A stretch of 32,097 nucleotides of DNA from CAYRAV01 sp964422365 (GTDB lineage: Bacteria > Bacillota > Clostridia > Lachnospirales > Lachnospiraceae), in contig CAYRAV010000034.1 of assembly GCA_964422365.1 (NCBI GenBank), positions 1 to 32,097 on the forward strand. The letters are read 5' to 3'. Below, piece by piece: positions 8,301-14,874 of this stretch (positions are counted from its first letter, which is position 1; each line of letters starts with the position of its first letter). A program made the translations under genes and the position numbers. The notes below the pieces were generated by a model. The model was not told the origin of the DNA. It saw only the letters and a program-made list of their open reading frames with translations, and searched no databases.

Positions 8301-9388
8301 AAGATAGTGCAGAAGCAGCAAAGAATATTGTAAAAATCCTAAAAATGGATCATGAAAAAAGCAGTATGGATTATGCTGGACAGCTGCAGGAACAATTTCA
8401 TAAATATAAAGGCGAGATGTCAGAGTTTGGACTAGTCATAAAAAGTTTGTTTTCTAATGAAGAGTATGAGGCATATGAAGGTGATTTTCGCGGACGGAAA
8501 TGGAAACGTATGGATATCCGTGGAAAATACAAGGGAAAAGATGTGGGTTTCCAAATGCTGTTAAAAGGATTAACAGAGGATGTAGAAATACAAAAAAGTC
8601 TGGTTCGGGAAAGCGACAGAGAATTATTTGAGGATATTTTAGCACATACCATCAGTAAAAAAATCCGCTATAAAATCTATAAGAGCGAAGCATGGGTAGA
8701 GAATATGAACCAGCTTATGAGCAGTATGAACACCTCAAGCGGACTGAAACTTAATCTTATCTGGAAAAAGAAAAAGGCGGAAGAAGAAGGACAATTAGAC
8801 ACAAGGGAATTGGTAGAACTACTAAAAAAAGATGCAGGCATTATGGATGAAACAGAGATTGAAAAATTGTCCAAGCATTTTCAATCTAAAGTCGGCGAAG
8901 CAAGAAGAAGGCTCGAAGATGAGGGGAATACAAAGAGTTTTCATGGTATTATGAAAGAGATTCTGGACTATCGTAAATGGTTTGAATTCCAGCTCTATTA
9001 TCAGAAAACAGGAGAGAATAAAAAAGAATTGACCAATAATGCATTCTTTACTTTTAGTGGTGGAGAAAAGGCAATGTCTATGTATGTGCCATTGTTTTCA
9101 GCAGTAGTGGCAAAATATCAGGGAGCCAGAGAGGACGCACCAAGACTGGTATCCTTAGATGAAGCATTTGCAGGTGTAGATGAAAACAATATCCGAGATA
9201 TGTTTCGTCTTATGGTGGAATTGGAATTTGAATTTATTATCAATTCCCAGATTTTATGGGGAGATTGTGATACTGTTCCAAGTCTTGCAATCTATCAGCT
9301 TCTTAGACCGGAAAATGCAAAATATGTATCAGTATTACCATATAAATGGAATGGAAAGGTGCGTACACTCTGTGTGAAGGAAGGATAA
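5303..9388 (+). CDS. jetC: Wadjet type III SMC ATPase JetC (TIGR02680)
   Basis: This 1361-residue SMC/MukB-like ATPase is the motor of Wadjet, which extrudes DNA loops and licenses cleavage of small circular DNA. The Walker A motif GANGSGKS is at residues 35-42 in an N-terminal head. Two long heptad-rich, Glu/Lys/Gln-rich coiled-coil arms span about 230-590 and 715-1030. Between them a less charged stretch (about 595-710, including EEALLYMGLLDAIVVP) is the likely hinge. The C-terminal head carries the ABC signature TFSGGEKAM (about 1250-1258) and Walker B RLVSLDEAFAGVDENN (about 1280-1296). All catalytic elements look intact and there is no internal stop. The ribosome site AAAAGGAGAA lies inside the end of jetB, with a 14-base overlap. 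The length is normal for the family. Confidence 0.92.
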   Translation: MLLSKWIINRIGLIDFWYYDDEEFGFEDGRLLLRGANGSGKSVTMQSFIPLLLDGNKASERLDPFGTKARRLENYLLEENDGREERTGYLYMEFKRKESDTYITIGIGLCARRNKKLDSWHFVITDGRRIGKDFLLYKDMKYKITLSRQELMNRLGEGGLVIDGQKEYMKMVNEKIFGYETVEEYKELVDLLIQLRTPKLSKDFKPTVLNEILSSSLPPLSDEDLRPMSEAIENMDHLKSQLEGLQESKKAAEKIFAAYQQYNQSVLYEKAVWMVEDESSYIKTVNEIEELEEKGKNCSRQLDEERERQDRLELEEETLKKEKEDLDKNDVSLLMEKKVDLEKTLGEQQENYKNKAGNLELKQEQFTEIEGKQKEKSGERELLKEQVEEQLGEMEGIFEVLTFDEHVFMAEELKKQIDEKYIFETLLAQLEKIKCNLKEGIEVLRKEENQAAQFEALQIKMAKTKQEKDLLEKELSELSQQCDQIKNEWIEKFYQWHRNNTELFLLEETERSIVTGVDQYNVQSDFAELKDMVLNVKNEKRLEHQKDVLELQHRLQLEQEAWKEKEQELQEWKQKKDPEPERSREIQENRAWLESEKIPYEPFYKVIDFVEEISAEQRNRVEEALLYMGLLDAIVVPSNYKNQVLTHRQGQRDKYLFGEMSNIQKSLEQMLEITMESADIVFYQELSNILHCIGMDEQGNTRITEQGFQLGLLHGTITGEYEAKYIGTKAREAFRLEQVERLEEEAEAFRSQAEQTQKEKNGIEERIVRLEQEYQAFPKGEDLKIATKDVQQCQEKSEQKQNEINLLQTEVEKAAEVLKELRLQVTQICRKVYLKGKLDIFETAKEEVETYEKEVYQLDNLHQKYIHAVEILKNLEEQMENVLEDMDNLRYDMGRLEREVQKLQNEITKCEEQLALSGYEDIKERLDQCVRRLKEIPAELKSCYEKQAELKKDIENLTARKEIAQKSKENRKKTYELSERGFADELALDYVEILKDAEFKDSAEAAKNIVKILKMDHEKSSMDYAGQLQEQFHKYKGEMSEFGLVIKSLFSNEEYEAYEGDFRGRKWKRMDIRGKYKGKDVGFQMLLKGLTEDVEIQKSLVRESDRELFEDILAHTISKKIRYKIYKSEAWVENMNQLMSSMNTSSGLKLNLIWKKKKAEEEGQLDTRELVELLKKDAGIMDETEIEKLSKHFQSKVGEARRRLEDEGNTKSFHGIMKEILDYRKWFEFQLYYQKTGENKKELTNNAFFTFSGGEKAMSMYVPLFSAVVAKYQGAREDAPRLVSLDEAFAGVDENNIRDMFRLMVELEFEFIINSQILWGDCDTVPSLAIYQLLRPENAKYVSVLPYKWNGKVRTLCVKEG

Positions 9389-9443
9389 ATTTACAGAAGG
9401 AAAATATAAAATACAAATAGAAGGGTCGGAAAACGAAGTAAAA

Positions 9444-10730
9444 ATGAGTAAAAAAGTAAAATTAGAGGATGCGATGGAATATTTTCGACAGCCGGCTTTT
9501 GTAAGAATATTTGAAGGATTGCGGAAAAAGTACAGTTCTTTGGGGCATGTAGGAGGGACAGTTATTTTAAATCCTTTGAGACCTTACGAAAGAGATGGAT
9601 TAGAAGGCTTTTTTCAAATGGACTGCCATCACAAAAAATCTCTTACAATTTCTGTAGAACAACTGGAAAAGGCATTAAAGAAAACAAAATTTTCAGAATT
9701 CACAGTGACAGAACTGTTAGAAGCGTATTTTGAATCACAGCTGGTATCAAAACGAGAACAGAAAGAACAGGAAGAAAAGGAAAGCGAATTGCGGTTTCGG
9801 AGAATAGGTATGGCATATGAGGGAACCAGATCAGGAAAATGGTTTCGGAGAACTATACAGACAAAGCAGCCACCATATACTTTGTTTCGGCAGGATGAGG
9901 GAAAGGATTCAGAATGGCTAGAGCAGAACATACCATATCTTTTATATGCTTTAGAAGAATTACCTATTTGGAAAGGAGAAAAAATGCGTCTGGCAGTCTT
10001 TGCATCTAAAATAACAGGGAATCCGCATTATTTTGATGAAGGAACCCGGATGTTTCGTTACTTGCTTTATGGAATTTGTGGTGTATGCCGGATTCCATAT
10101 CCGGATAAGCAGACTACAGAACAAAAAGTAGAAATTTTATATCAGGCAGGAATTTTAAAAGATGATATTTCTAATTTTGTAACTTGCATAGGAATAAGAG
10201 GATGTCTAAAAGAAGGAGGATATCATCCAGGAATGGAAGGGTATTATATCCGAAAAGAAATGCAGCAGTTGAATCTGTATCATTTGGGACAGTTAGAATG
10301 TGTTGAAACAAAGGCAGAAAAAATATATGTAGTGGAAAATCCAGCAGTTTTTCAGGCACTTTCTGATATGGCAAATATAGAAGAAAAAGCAGTGGTATGT
10401 GCAAATGGACAGCTTCGACTGGCAGTTCTGGTTCTGTTAGACATGCTTGCAGCATCAGGTGCAGTATTATGGTATGCTGGTGATTTTGACCCTGAAGGGC
10501 TTATGATTGCACAGAAATTAAAGGAACGTTACAAGAGCAGCCTTAAATTCTGGCATTATGAGAAAGAAGACTATGAGATGGCAAAGTCAGATCAGGATAT
10601 CATTAGTGAAAGAAGAAAAAAGCAGTTGAAGAAATTATCTGACCCCGTATTGATTCGTATGGGACAATGGATATCAGAGTATGGAGCGGCAGGGTATCAG
10701 GAGAATATATTGGAACGGTATTTAAAATGA
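9444..10730 (+). CDS. jetD: Wadjet type III nuclease JetD (TIGR02679)
   Basis: The product is 428 residues. JetD is the nuclease of Wadjet, a topoisomerase VI-A-like protein with a toprim fold that cuts DNA trapped by the JetABC complex. The toprim acidic residues are visible: Glu298 in VVENPAVF, and Asp347 and Asp349 in YAGDFDPEG. The N-terminal region (GTVILNPLRPYERDGLEGFF, QLEKALKKTKF) matches the DUF3323-like part of TIGR02679, and the C-terminus matches DUF2399. It starts 55 bases after jetC. The ATG at 9444 has only a weak ribosome site, so translation may depend on re-initiation, and the true start is less certain than for the other three genes. The catalytic site looks intact, so the operon should be functional. 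Confidence 0.88.
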   Translation: MSKKVKLEDAMEYFRQPAFVRIFEGLRKKYSSLGHVGGTVILNPLRPYERDGLEGFFQMDCHHKKSLTISVEQLEKALKKTKFSEFTVTELLEAYFESQLVSKREQKEQEEKESELRFRRIGMAYEGTRSGKWFRRTIQTKQPPYTLFRQDEGKDSEWLEQNIPYLLYALEELPIWKGEKMRLAVFASKITGNPHYFDEGTRMFRYLLYGICGVCRIPYPDKQTTEQKVEILYQAGILKDDISNFVTCIGIRGCLKEGGYHPGMEGYYIRKEMQQLNLYHLGQLECVETKAEKIYVVENPAVFQALSDMANIEEKAVVCANGQLRLAVLVLLDMLAASGAVLWYAGDFDPEGLMIAQKLKERYKSSLKFWHYEKEDYEMAKSDQDIISERRKKQLKKLSDPVLIRMGQWISEYGAAGYQENILERYLK

Positions 10731-10761
10731 TACAGAACATTTCTTTTGGTAACACAAAATT

Positions 10762-10825
10762 TGGAGCAAATATACCGCAAATCGGGGCATGCAGATTGCG
10801 GGAATGAATTTTCAAACACACTCTA
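10762..10825. mobile_element. TA-type MITE, partial copy B
   Basis: The right-hand half only: GGGGCATGCAGATTGCG followed by AATTTTCAAACACACTC and TA (10824-10825). The same sequences end the copies at 16560 and 18971. The left end is lost. Confidence 0.65.
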
Positions 10826-10834
10826 AATGAATAG

Positions 10835-10940
10835 AAAAAGCTGGAATACAATAACCGAATAAAATGCTGTACAGTAACAGTTCAGCCAGGCTGATTTATC
10901 ATCTCTGTATGGCTGAGCTGTTACGATATTCCAGCTTTTT
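10835..10940. terminator. Bidirectional terminator with a nested element in its loop
   Basis: AAAAAGCTGGAATA (10835-10848) pairs exactly with TATTCCAGCTTTTT (10927-10940), and a T-run follows on either strand. It lies between jetD and the convergent gene at 10986-11789, so it can end both transcripts. The loop is 78 nt, unusually long, because it contains a GTAACAG...CTGTTAC inverted repeat. Confidence 0.7.
10874..10924. repeat. Mini GTAAC/GTTAC element inside the terminator loop
   Basis: GTAACAGTTCAGCCA (10874-10888) and TGGCTGAGCTGTTAC (10910-10924) are inverted with one mismatch. They match the ends of the IS66-like elements at 2414 and 23132. No flanking 8-bp duplication is seen (GCTGTACA versus GATATTCC), so this is an old or internally deleted derivative. 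Confidence 0.6.
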
Positions 10941-10985
10941 TGTTATAGAAAAACCTATCATAAAAAATGTCTGGTTTTATATTTC

Positions 10986-11789
10986 CTACTTCAATTTTCT
11001 TATTTCCTTTACGCTTCCTGAAAACTTTTTACATACACTATAGCTTCCAGCTCTTTTTACAGTTGATGGCATTTTGGCAGGATCTGTGATGAATTCAATG
11101 ATACTGCCATCATATTTTTGTTTCTGTTTTTTTGCATCAGTATGTTTATCAGACTTTATATCACCTATCATGCACTTAATAACTGTTCCATCGGATAATT
11201 TGATATCAAATTTATCTCCAACATTTTTTGTATAATAGGTACCCATTGCAATCAGATATCTTCCTTCTACAGTGCGGATTCCAAATTTGCCTGTCTTAGC
11301 TTTCTGTTGAAGCTTGTATTGTTTTGATGTTCTGCAAGTAATAGATTGATATCCCATGTAAGATTTGAAATTATTGTGTTTTGGAACTTCCATTTTTGTG
11401 TATTTAATTTTTTTTGCATTGTTTTTCATAGATTTTTTTTGTGAAGATTCTTTTTTTATGTATCGTACAGAAGTATTTTTCGGTTGTATGTTTTGCATGT
11501 CAATGTTAGGCATTAAATTTTCAGTTGTTATTGCAGTTCCTGATATGGAAGATAATGGTGCGATTCTAACTGCGGTTCCTGATATGGGAGCTAAAATAGA
11601 TGTTCCTGTTACAGGAGACATTGTTATCGTTTCATGATTATCAGCAGGCAGGGGTAAAAATGTTTCTGGAAATGTCTCTGTATATGGAACAAAGGTTTGT
11701 CCATTATCACAGTTTTTTGCATGGATTTTAGGGTTTCCTAAGGAACTTGTAACGATGACAGCTGCAAGTAATGTAAAATATCTGTTCAT
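10986..11789 (-). CDS. Secreted protein of unknown function
   Basis: The product is 267 residues, read on the minus strand from the ATG at 11787-11789, which follows AGAAAGGAATT. Upstream in-frame codons up to 11876 include a poorly supported start inside repeat sequence. The N-terminus MNRYFTLLAAVIVTSSLG then NPKIHA is a signal peptide. A Pro/Thr/Ser-rich spacer with PVTGT, PISGTAV and SISGTAI units (about residues 55-90) and a Lys-rich linker lead to a C-terminal globular domain (about 140-265). That domain contains GKFGIRTVEGRYLIAMGTYY, VGDKFDIKLSDGT and YDGSIIEFI. Its pattern loosely recalls 3D/double-psi beta-barrel domains of cell-wall proteins, but I cannot confirm this and name no function. 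It converges on jetD with a shared terminator. Confidence 0.7.
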   Translation of the reverse strand: MNRYFTLLAAVIVTSSLGNPKIHAKNCDNGQTFVPYTETFPETFLPLPADNHETITMSPVTGTSILAPISGTAVRIAPLSSISGTAITTENLMPNIDMQNIQPKNTSVRYIKKESSQKKSMKNNAKKIKYTKMEVPKHNNFKSYMGYQSITCRTSKQYKLQQKAKTGKFGIRTVEGRYLIAMGTYYTKNVGDKFDIKLSDGTVIKCMIGDIKSDKHTDAKKQKQKYDGSIIEFITDPAKMPSTVKRAGSYSVCKKFSGSVKEIRKLK

Positions 11790-11815
11790 AAGTATAGAAT
11801 TCCTTTCTAAAAGAT

Positions 11816-11869
11816 TAGAGTGTGCATATTGTAATGGATACCTACAATAAATAATTTCAGGCACACTCT
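11816..11869. repeat. Short MITE-end derivative in the leader of the secreted-protein gene
   Basis: TAGAGTGTGC (11816-11825) and GCACACTCT (11861-11869) are inverted copies of the outermost bases of the TA-type MITE. They enclose about 35 unrelated AT-rich bases. The left end is flanked by TA and the right end by TG. This lies upstream of the minus-strand start at 11789. Confidence 0.4.
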
Positions 11870-11956
11870 GGTACAATAAATGTAATTAGCACTTCACAAT
11901 AGAAGCACTATTATTATTCTTATGAAAGAAAAATGATATTTATTCCAAAAAAATGG

Positions 11957-11986
11957 GTAACAGTACAGATAGGGCTGACCTGTTAC
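11957..11986. repeat. 30-nt GTAACAG/CTGTTAC hairpin
   Basis: GTAACAG (11957-11963) and CTGTTAC (11980-11986), with GGGCTGAC between, resemble fused ends of the IS66-like element. A loose T-rich stretch follows (ATTTTCTT). It may be a remnant or a weak terminator. Confidence 0.4.
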
Positions 11987-12016
11987 ATTTTCTTACAGAT
12001 TCTGACTGTCAGAAAT

Positions 12017-12045
12017 TAGACAAATCCTTTGTTTTTTGCTATAAT
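12017..12045 (+). promoter_or_regulatory. Sigma-A promoter for the yaiI-like gene
   Basis: TAGACA (12017-12022), a 17-nt spacer and TATAAT (12040-12045), with TGC directly before the -10 (extended -10). It is separated from the gene start at 12448 by the element at 12085-12359, so the leader would be about 395 nt. Confidence 0.6.
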
Positions 12046-12084
12046 ATTTTCTATGAAAGTATCCTTTTGCTTTAGCAAAAAACT

Positions 12085-12359
12085 GAATTGCGGTATACCC
12101 TAATGGGCATACCGCAATTCATGCCCATTAGTGCTGGCGGACTTCGTCCGATAAGGTATTCCGACAGGTATCTCATAATATTCATTTATGGTGGTGCTCT
12201 AGAACGTGTTTTAAAATTCATTGCCCCAATCTGCATGCCCCGCTTTGTGTGCTATTTGCCCCAAATCCATTCAATGCAGCCCGCTACACCTCATGAATTT
12301 GAAACAAATCCCCCACAAATTGTGACGCACATCTTGTAACAAGCTTCAAACACGCTCTA
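12085..12359 (-). mobile_element. TA-type MITE copy C with adjoining hairpin module
   Basis: The intact 160-bp part (12200-12359) has inverted ends GAACGTGTTTTAAAATT and the complement of GAGCGTGTTTGAAGCTT, each flanked by TA. Upstream of it, 12085-12198 holds sequences found inside the other long copies: a 16-bp hairpin (GAATTGCGGTATACCC with loop TAAT, one mismatch), GCCCATTAGTGCTGGC and the small hairpin CGGACTTCGTCCG. An open frame of 83 codons across it is not a gene. The whole lies in the leader of the following gene. Confidence 0.7.
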
Positions 12360-12447
12360 AGGATACATGGAGGTTTTGTAACGATTCAGAAGGTGCAAAG
12401 TGATATGTGCAGTTGTAAATTAGCTGTTTTTAAAGAGGGAAAAAGAA

Positions 12448-12912
12448 ATGAGAATATTAGTAGATTGTGATGCATGCCCGGTAGTACCTATTGTAGAGAA
12501 GATTGCAGAGAAAAATGATATTGCAGTTATATTGTTATGTGATACAAATCATAGATTGTATTCTGATTATAGTGAAATTAAAATAATCGGTGCAGGAGCA
12601 GATGCTGTGGATTTTGCGTTAATAAACTTATGCAGGCAGGGGGATATTGTTGTGACACAGGATTATGGAGTGGCAGCAATGGCACTGGGAAAAGGAGCAT
12701 ATGGGATTCACCAGAGCGGCAAATGGTACACAAATGAAAATATTGACCAGATGCTGATGGAACGGCATATCCATAAAAAAATAAGACGGTCTGGAGGAAA
12801 AAGCCATTTAAAAGGACCTTCAAAGCGGACAGAAGAAGATGATAAAAGATTTGAAGAGTCGTTTGAAAAACTGATAAAGAAGTATCAAATTAAATCAAAC
12901 TCAAACTGTTAG
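12448..12912 (+). CDS. YaiI/YqxD family protein (UPF0178, DUF188)
   Basis: The product is 154 residues, the normal family length, starting at the ATG at 12448 after AAAGAGGGAAAAAG. The family signature MRILVDCDACPVVPIVEKIA opens the protein. It is followed by the conserved QDYGVAAMAL motif (about residues 71-80) and a basic C-terminal tail (SGGKSHLKGPSKRT). DUF188 proteins have a PIN-like nuclease fold with conserved acidic residues (Asp6 and Asp8 here), but their biochemical role is not settled. No signal peptide or membrane segment is seen. The gene is monocistronic as far as visible: its promoter is at 12017 and a new promoter precedes the next gene. Confidence 0.92.
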   Translation: MRILVDCDACPVVPIVEKIAEKNDIAVILLCDTNHRLYSDYSEIKIIGAGADAVDFALINLCRQGDIVVTQDYGVAAMALGKGAYGIHQSGKWYTNENIDQMLMERHIHKKIRRSGGKSHLKGPSKRTEEDDKRFEESFEKLIKKYQIKSNSNC

Positions 12913-12952
12913 CTAACTATTACTATTCTCGAATAATATTTTATTTTATAAA

Positions 12953-12981
12953 TTGTTTTTTTTATAGAAATTGTGTAAAAT
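12953..12981 (+). promoter_or_regulatory. Candidate promoter for the GH13 gene
   Basis: TTGTTT (12953-12958), a 17-nt spacer and TAAAAT (12976-12981). The leader then contains an imperfect hairpin (CTGTAG at about 13009 with CTACAG at about 13054) before the ribosome site GGGAGG. Confidence 0.45.
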
Positions 12982-13100
12982 AGAATACAGGGCACAAATG
13001 TGTTTAGGATCTGTAGGAAAATAACTGACCCAATTTGGCTTGTCTATTTCTACAGTTCCCTATAAAAATATAATTAGACCAAAAATGGGAGGTACAAGCA

Positions 13101-14768
13101 ATGGAAAAATGGTATGATAAGGCAGTATTTTATCACATTTATCCGTTAGGATTATGCGGATGTGCAAAACAAAATGATGGAGTGACAGAAGAAAATCATT
13201 TTGAGCAGTTGAATGAATGGATTGGACATATTAAAAAGATTGGCTGTACAGGAATTTATATAGGGCCATTGTTTGAATCTGTAGGGCATGGATATGAAAC
13301 AACAGATTATAAAAGGGTGGATAGACGATTAGGAACCAACGAAGACTTCAAGGAATATGTAAAAAAATGTCATGATACAGGAATGAAAGTAATTGTAGAT
13401 GGGGTATTTAACCATACAGGAAGGGAATTTTTTGCATTTAAGGATATAAAGGAGAACAGGGAAAATTCCAGATACAGAGACTGGTACTGTAATGTAAATT
13501 TTTATGGTAATAATGAATATAATGACGGATTTTCTTATGATAACTGGGGCGGATACAATCTTTTGGTAAAATTAAATCAGAGAAACCCGGAAGTAAAAGA
13601 TTATATTTATGATGTGATTCGTTTTTGGGTATCTGAATTTGATATTGATGGAATTCGTTTAGATGCAGCGGATGTATTGGACTTTGATTTTATGAAAGGG
13701 CTGCGCCATGTTGCCAATGAAGTAAAACCAGATTTCTGGTTAATGGGTGAAGTGATTCATGGAGATTATGGAAGATGGGCAAATGCAGATACACTTCATT
13801 CAGTGACAAATTATGAATTGCACAAAGGACTGTTTTCGGGGCATAATGACCATAACTATTTTGAAATTGCACATACAGTACAGCGGCTGCAGGGAATTTG
13901 CGGTGATGTAAAACTATACACTTTCATAGACAACCATGATGTCGCAAGAATTTATAATAAACTCAATAATAAAGCACATCTATATCCGGTACATTTGTTA
14001 TTATATGGTCTGCCGGGGATTCCATCTATTTATTATGGTTCAGAATTTTGTATAGAAGGTGCTAAGGAGAAGAATTCGGATGACAGTCTGCGTCCTCATC
14101 TGGATTTGGCAGATTATAAGCATGCATATGAAGACAATAATATTACAAAATTGATTATTCGTTTGGGACAAATTCACAAAGAATACAAAGAGCTGGCTTA
14201 TGGAAGATATCAGCAGTTGTTGTTAACAAATCGTCAGTATGTATTTGGACGTATTCTGGATCATAGTGCAATTATTGTTGCTGTTAATAATGATGACAAT
14301 CCTTCAGAAGTTACGATTGATTTACCAATTGCTGCCAATAAAGCAATTGATTTACTAAAAGTGAAACCAAAAACTCCAGAAGAAGAAGAACAGGAAAGGT
14401 TACTGTTGGGAGAAAAGCAAAAAGAAGCAGCGGAAAAGAGACAGAAAGAATCTGTGGAAGTTGCAAAGTCAGCAGAAGAATCGGTAGAAATCCTATTAGA
14501 AAAAATAAAATTGGCAGCAGACAAAGCAGGACAATTGATTGACAATGAAGAGGAAGCGGTGCATAGTACAGAAATTGCCCTTATGGCAGCCAAAGAAGCA
14601 GTTGCTAAAGTAGAGGCTTTGTATCGTGCAGAGGGCATGCAGATAGAACCAGAAGGCGGAAACCATGAAAATGTTGGTACGGATTGTGAAATTGCACTAA
14701 ATGGAAATCGTTTGACCATCAAGATGGACGGAAACAGAGGTACTATGATTCGAATTTATAAGGAATAG
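13101..14768 (+). CDS. GH13 alpha-amylase family glycosidase with coiled-coil insertion
   Basis: The product is 555 residues, starting at the ATG at 13101 after GGGAGG. It is a (beta/alpha)8-barrel enzyme acting on alpha-glucans or maltooligosaccharides. Conserved regions are present: DGVFNH (100-105), GIRLDAAD with the nucleophile Asp188, the acid/base Glu217 in LMGEVIHGD, and IDNHD with the transition-state Asp280. No signal peptide is seen, so it acts in the cytoplasm. The C-terminal beta domain starts normally (YVFGRILDHSAIIVAVNN). It is then interrupted at about 423-525 by a Glu/Lys/Ala-rich, probably coiled-coil segment, after which the last strands follow (ALNGNRLTIKM, MIRIYKE). That insertion is unusual and might mediate oligomerisation. 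The exact substrate cannot be read from the sequence. Confidence 0.9.
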   Translation: MEKWYDKAVFYHIYPLGLCGCAKQNDGVTEENHFEQLNEWIGHIKKIGCTGIYIGPLFESVGHGYETTDYKRVDRRLGTNEDFKEYVKKCHDTGMKVIVDGVFNHTGREFFAFKDIKENRENSRYRDWYCNVNFYGNNEYNDGFSYDNWGGYNLLVKLNQRNPEVKDYIYDVIRFWVSEFDIDGIRLDAADVLDFDFMKGLRHVANEVKPDFWLMGEVIHGDYGRWANADTLHSVTNYELHKGLFSGHNDHNYFEIAHTVQRLQGICGDVKLYTFIDNHDVARIYNKLNNKAHLYPVHLLLYGLPGIPSIYYGSEFCIEGAKEKNSDDSLRPHLDLADYKHAYEDNNITKLIIRLGQIHKEYKELAYGRYQQLLLTNRQYVFGRILDHSAIIVAVNNDDNPSEVTIDLPIAANKAIDLLKVKPKTPEEEEQERLLLGEKQKEAAEKRQKESVEVAKSAEESVEILLEKIKLAADKAGQLIDNEEEAVHSTEIALMAAKEAVAKVEALYRAEGMQIEPEGGNHENVGTDCEIALNGNRLTIKMDGNRGTMIRIYKE

Positions 14769-14874
14769 AACGGTATATCATATTTGCTGCTATTTGGCTG
14801 CAAGCATCTTTAACATGTTTTAAGTTCATGGGGAGTGGCAGAGGTTATAGGATGAAGGGAGAAGGTGAATAAGT

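Noticed and set aside
10874..10924. Fresh IS66-like insertion with target duplication
   Set aside because: The flanks GCTGTACA and GATATTCC do not match, so no recent transposition can be claimed.
12088..12339. 83-codon plus-strand open frame
   Set aside because: It lies wholly within MITE sequence and its peptide reflects the repeat. Similar frames arise in the other copies (18898-19107, 23081-23272).
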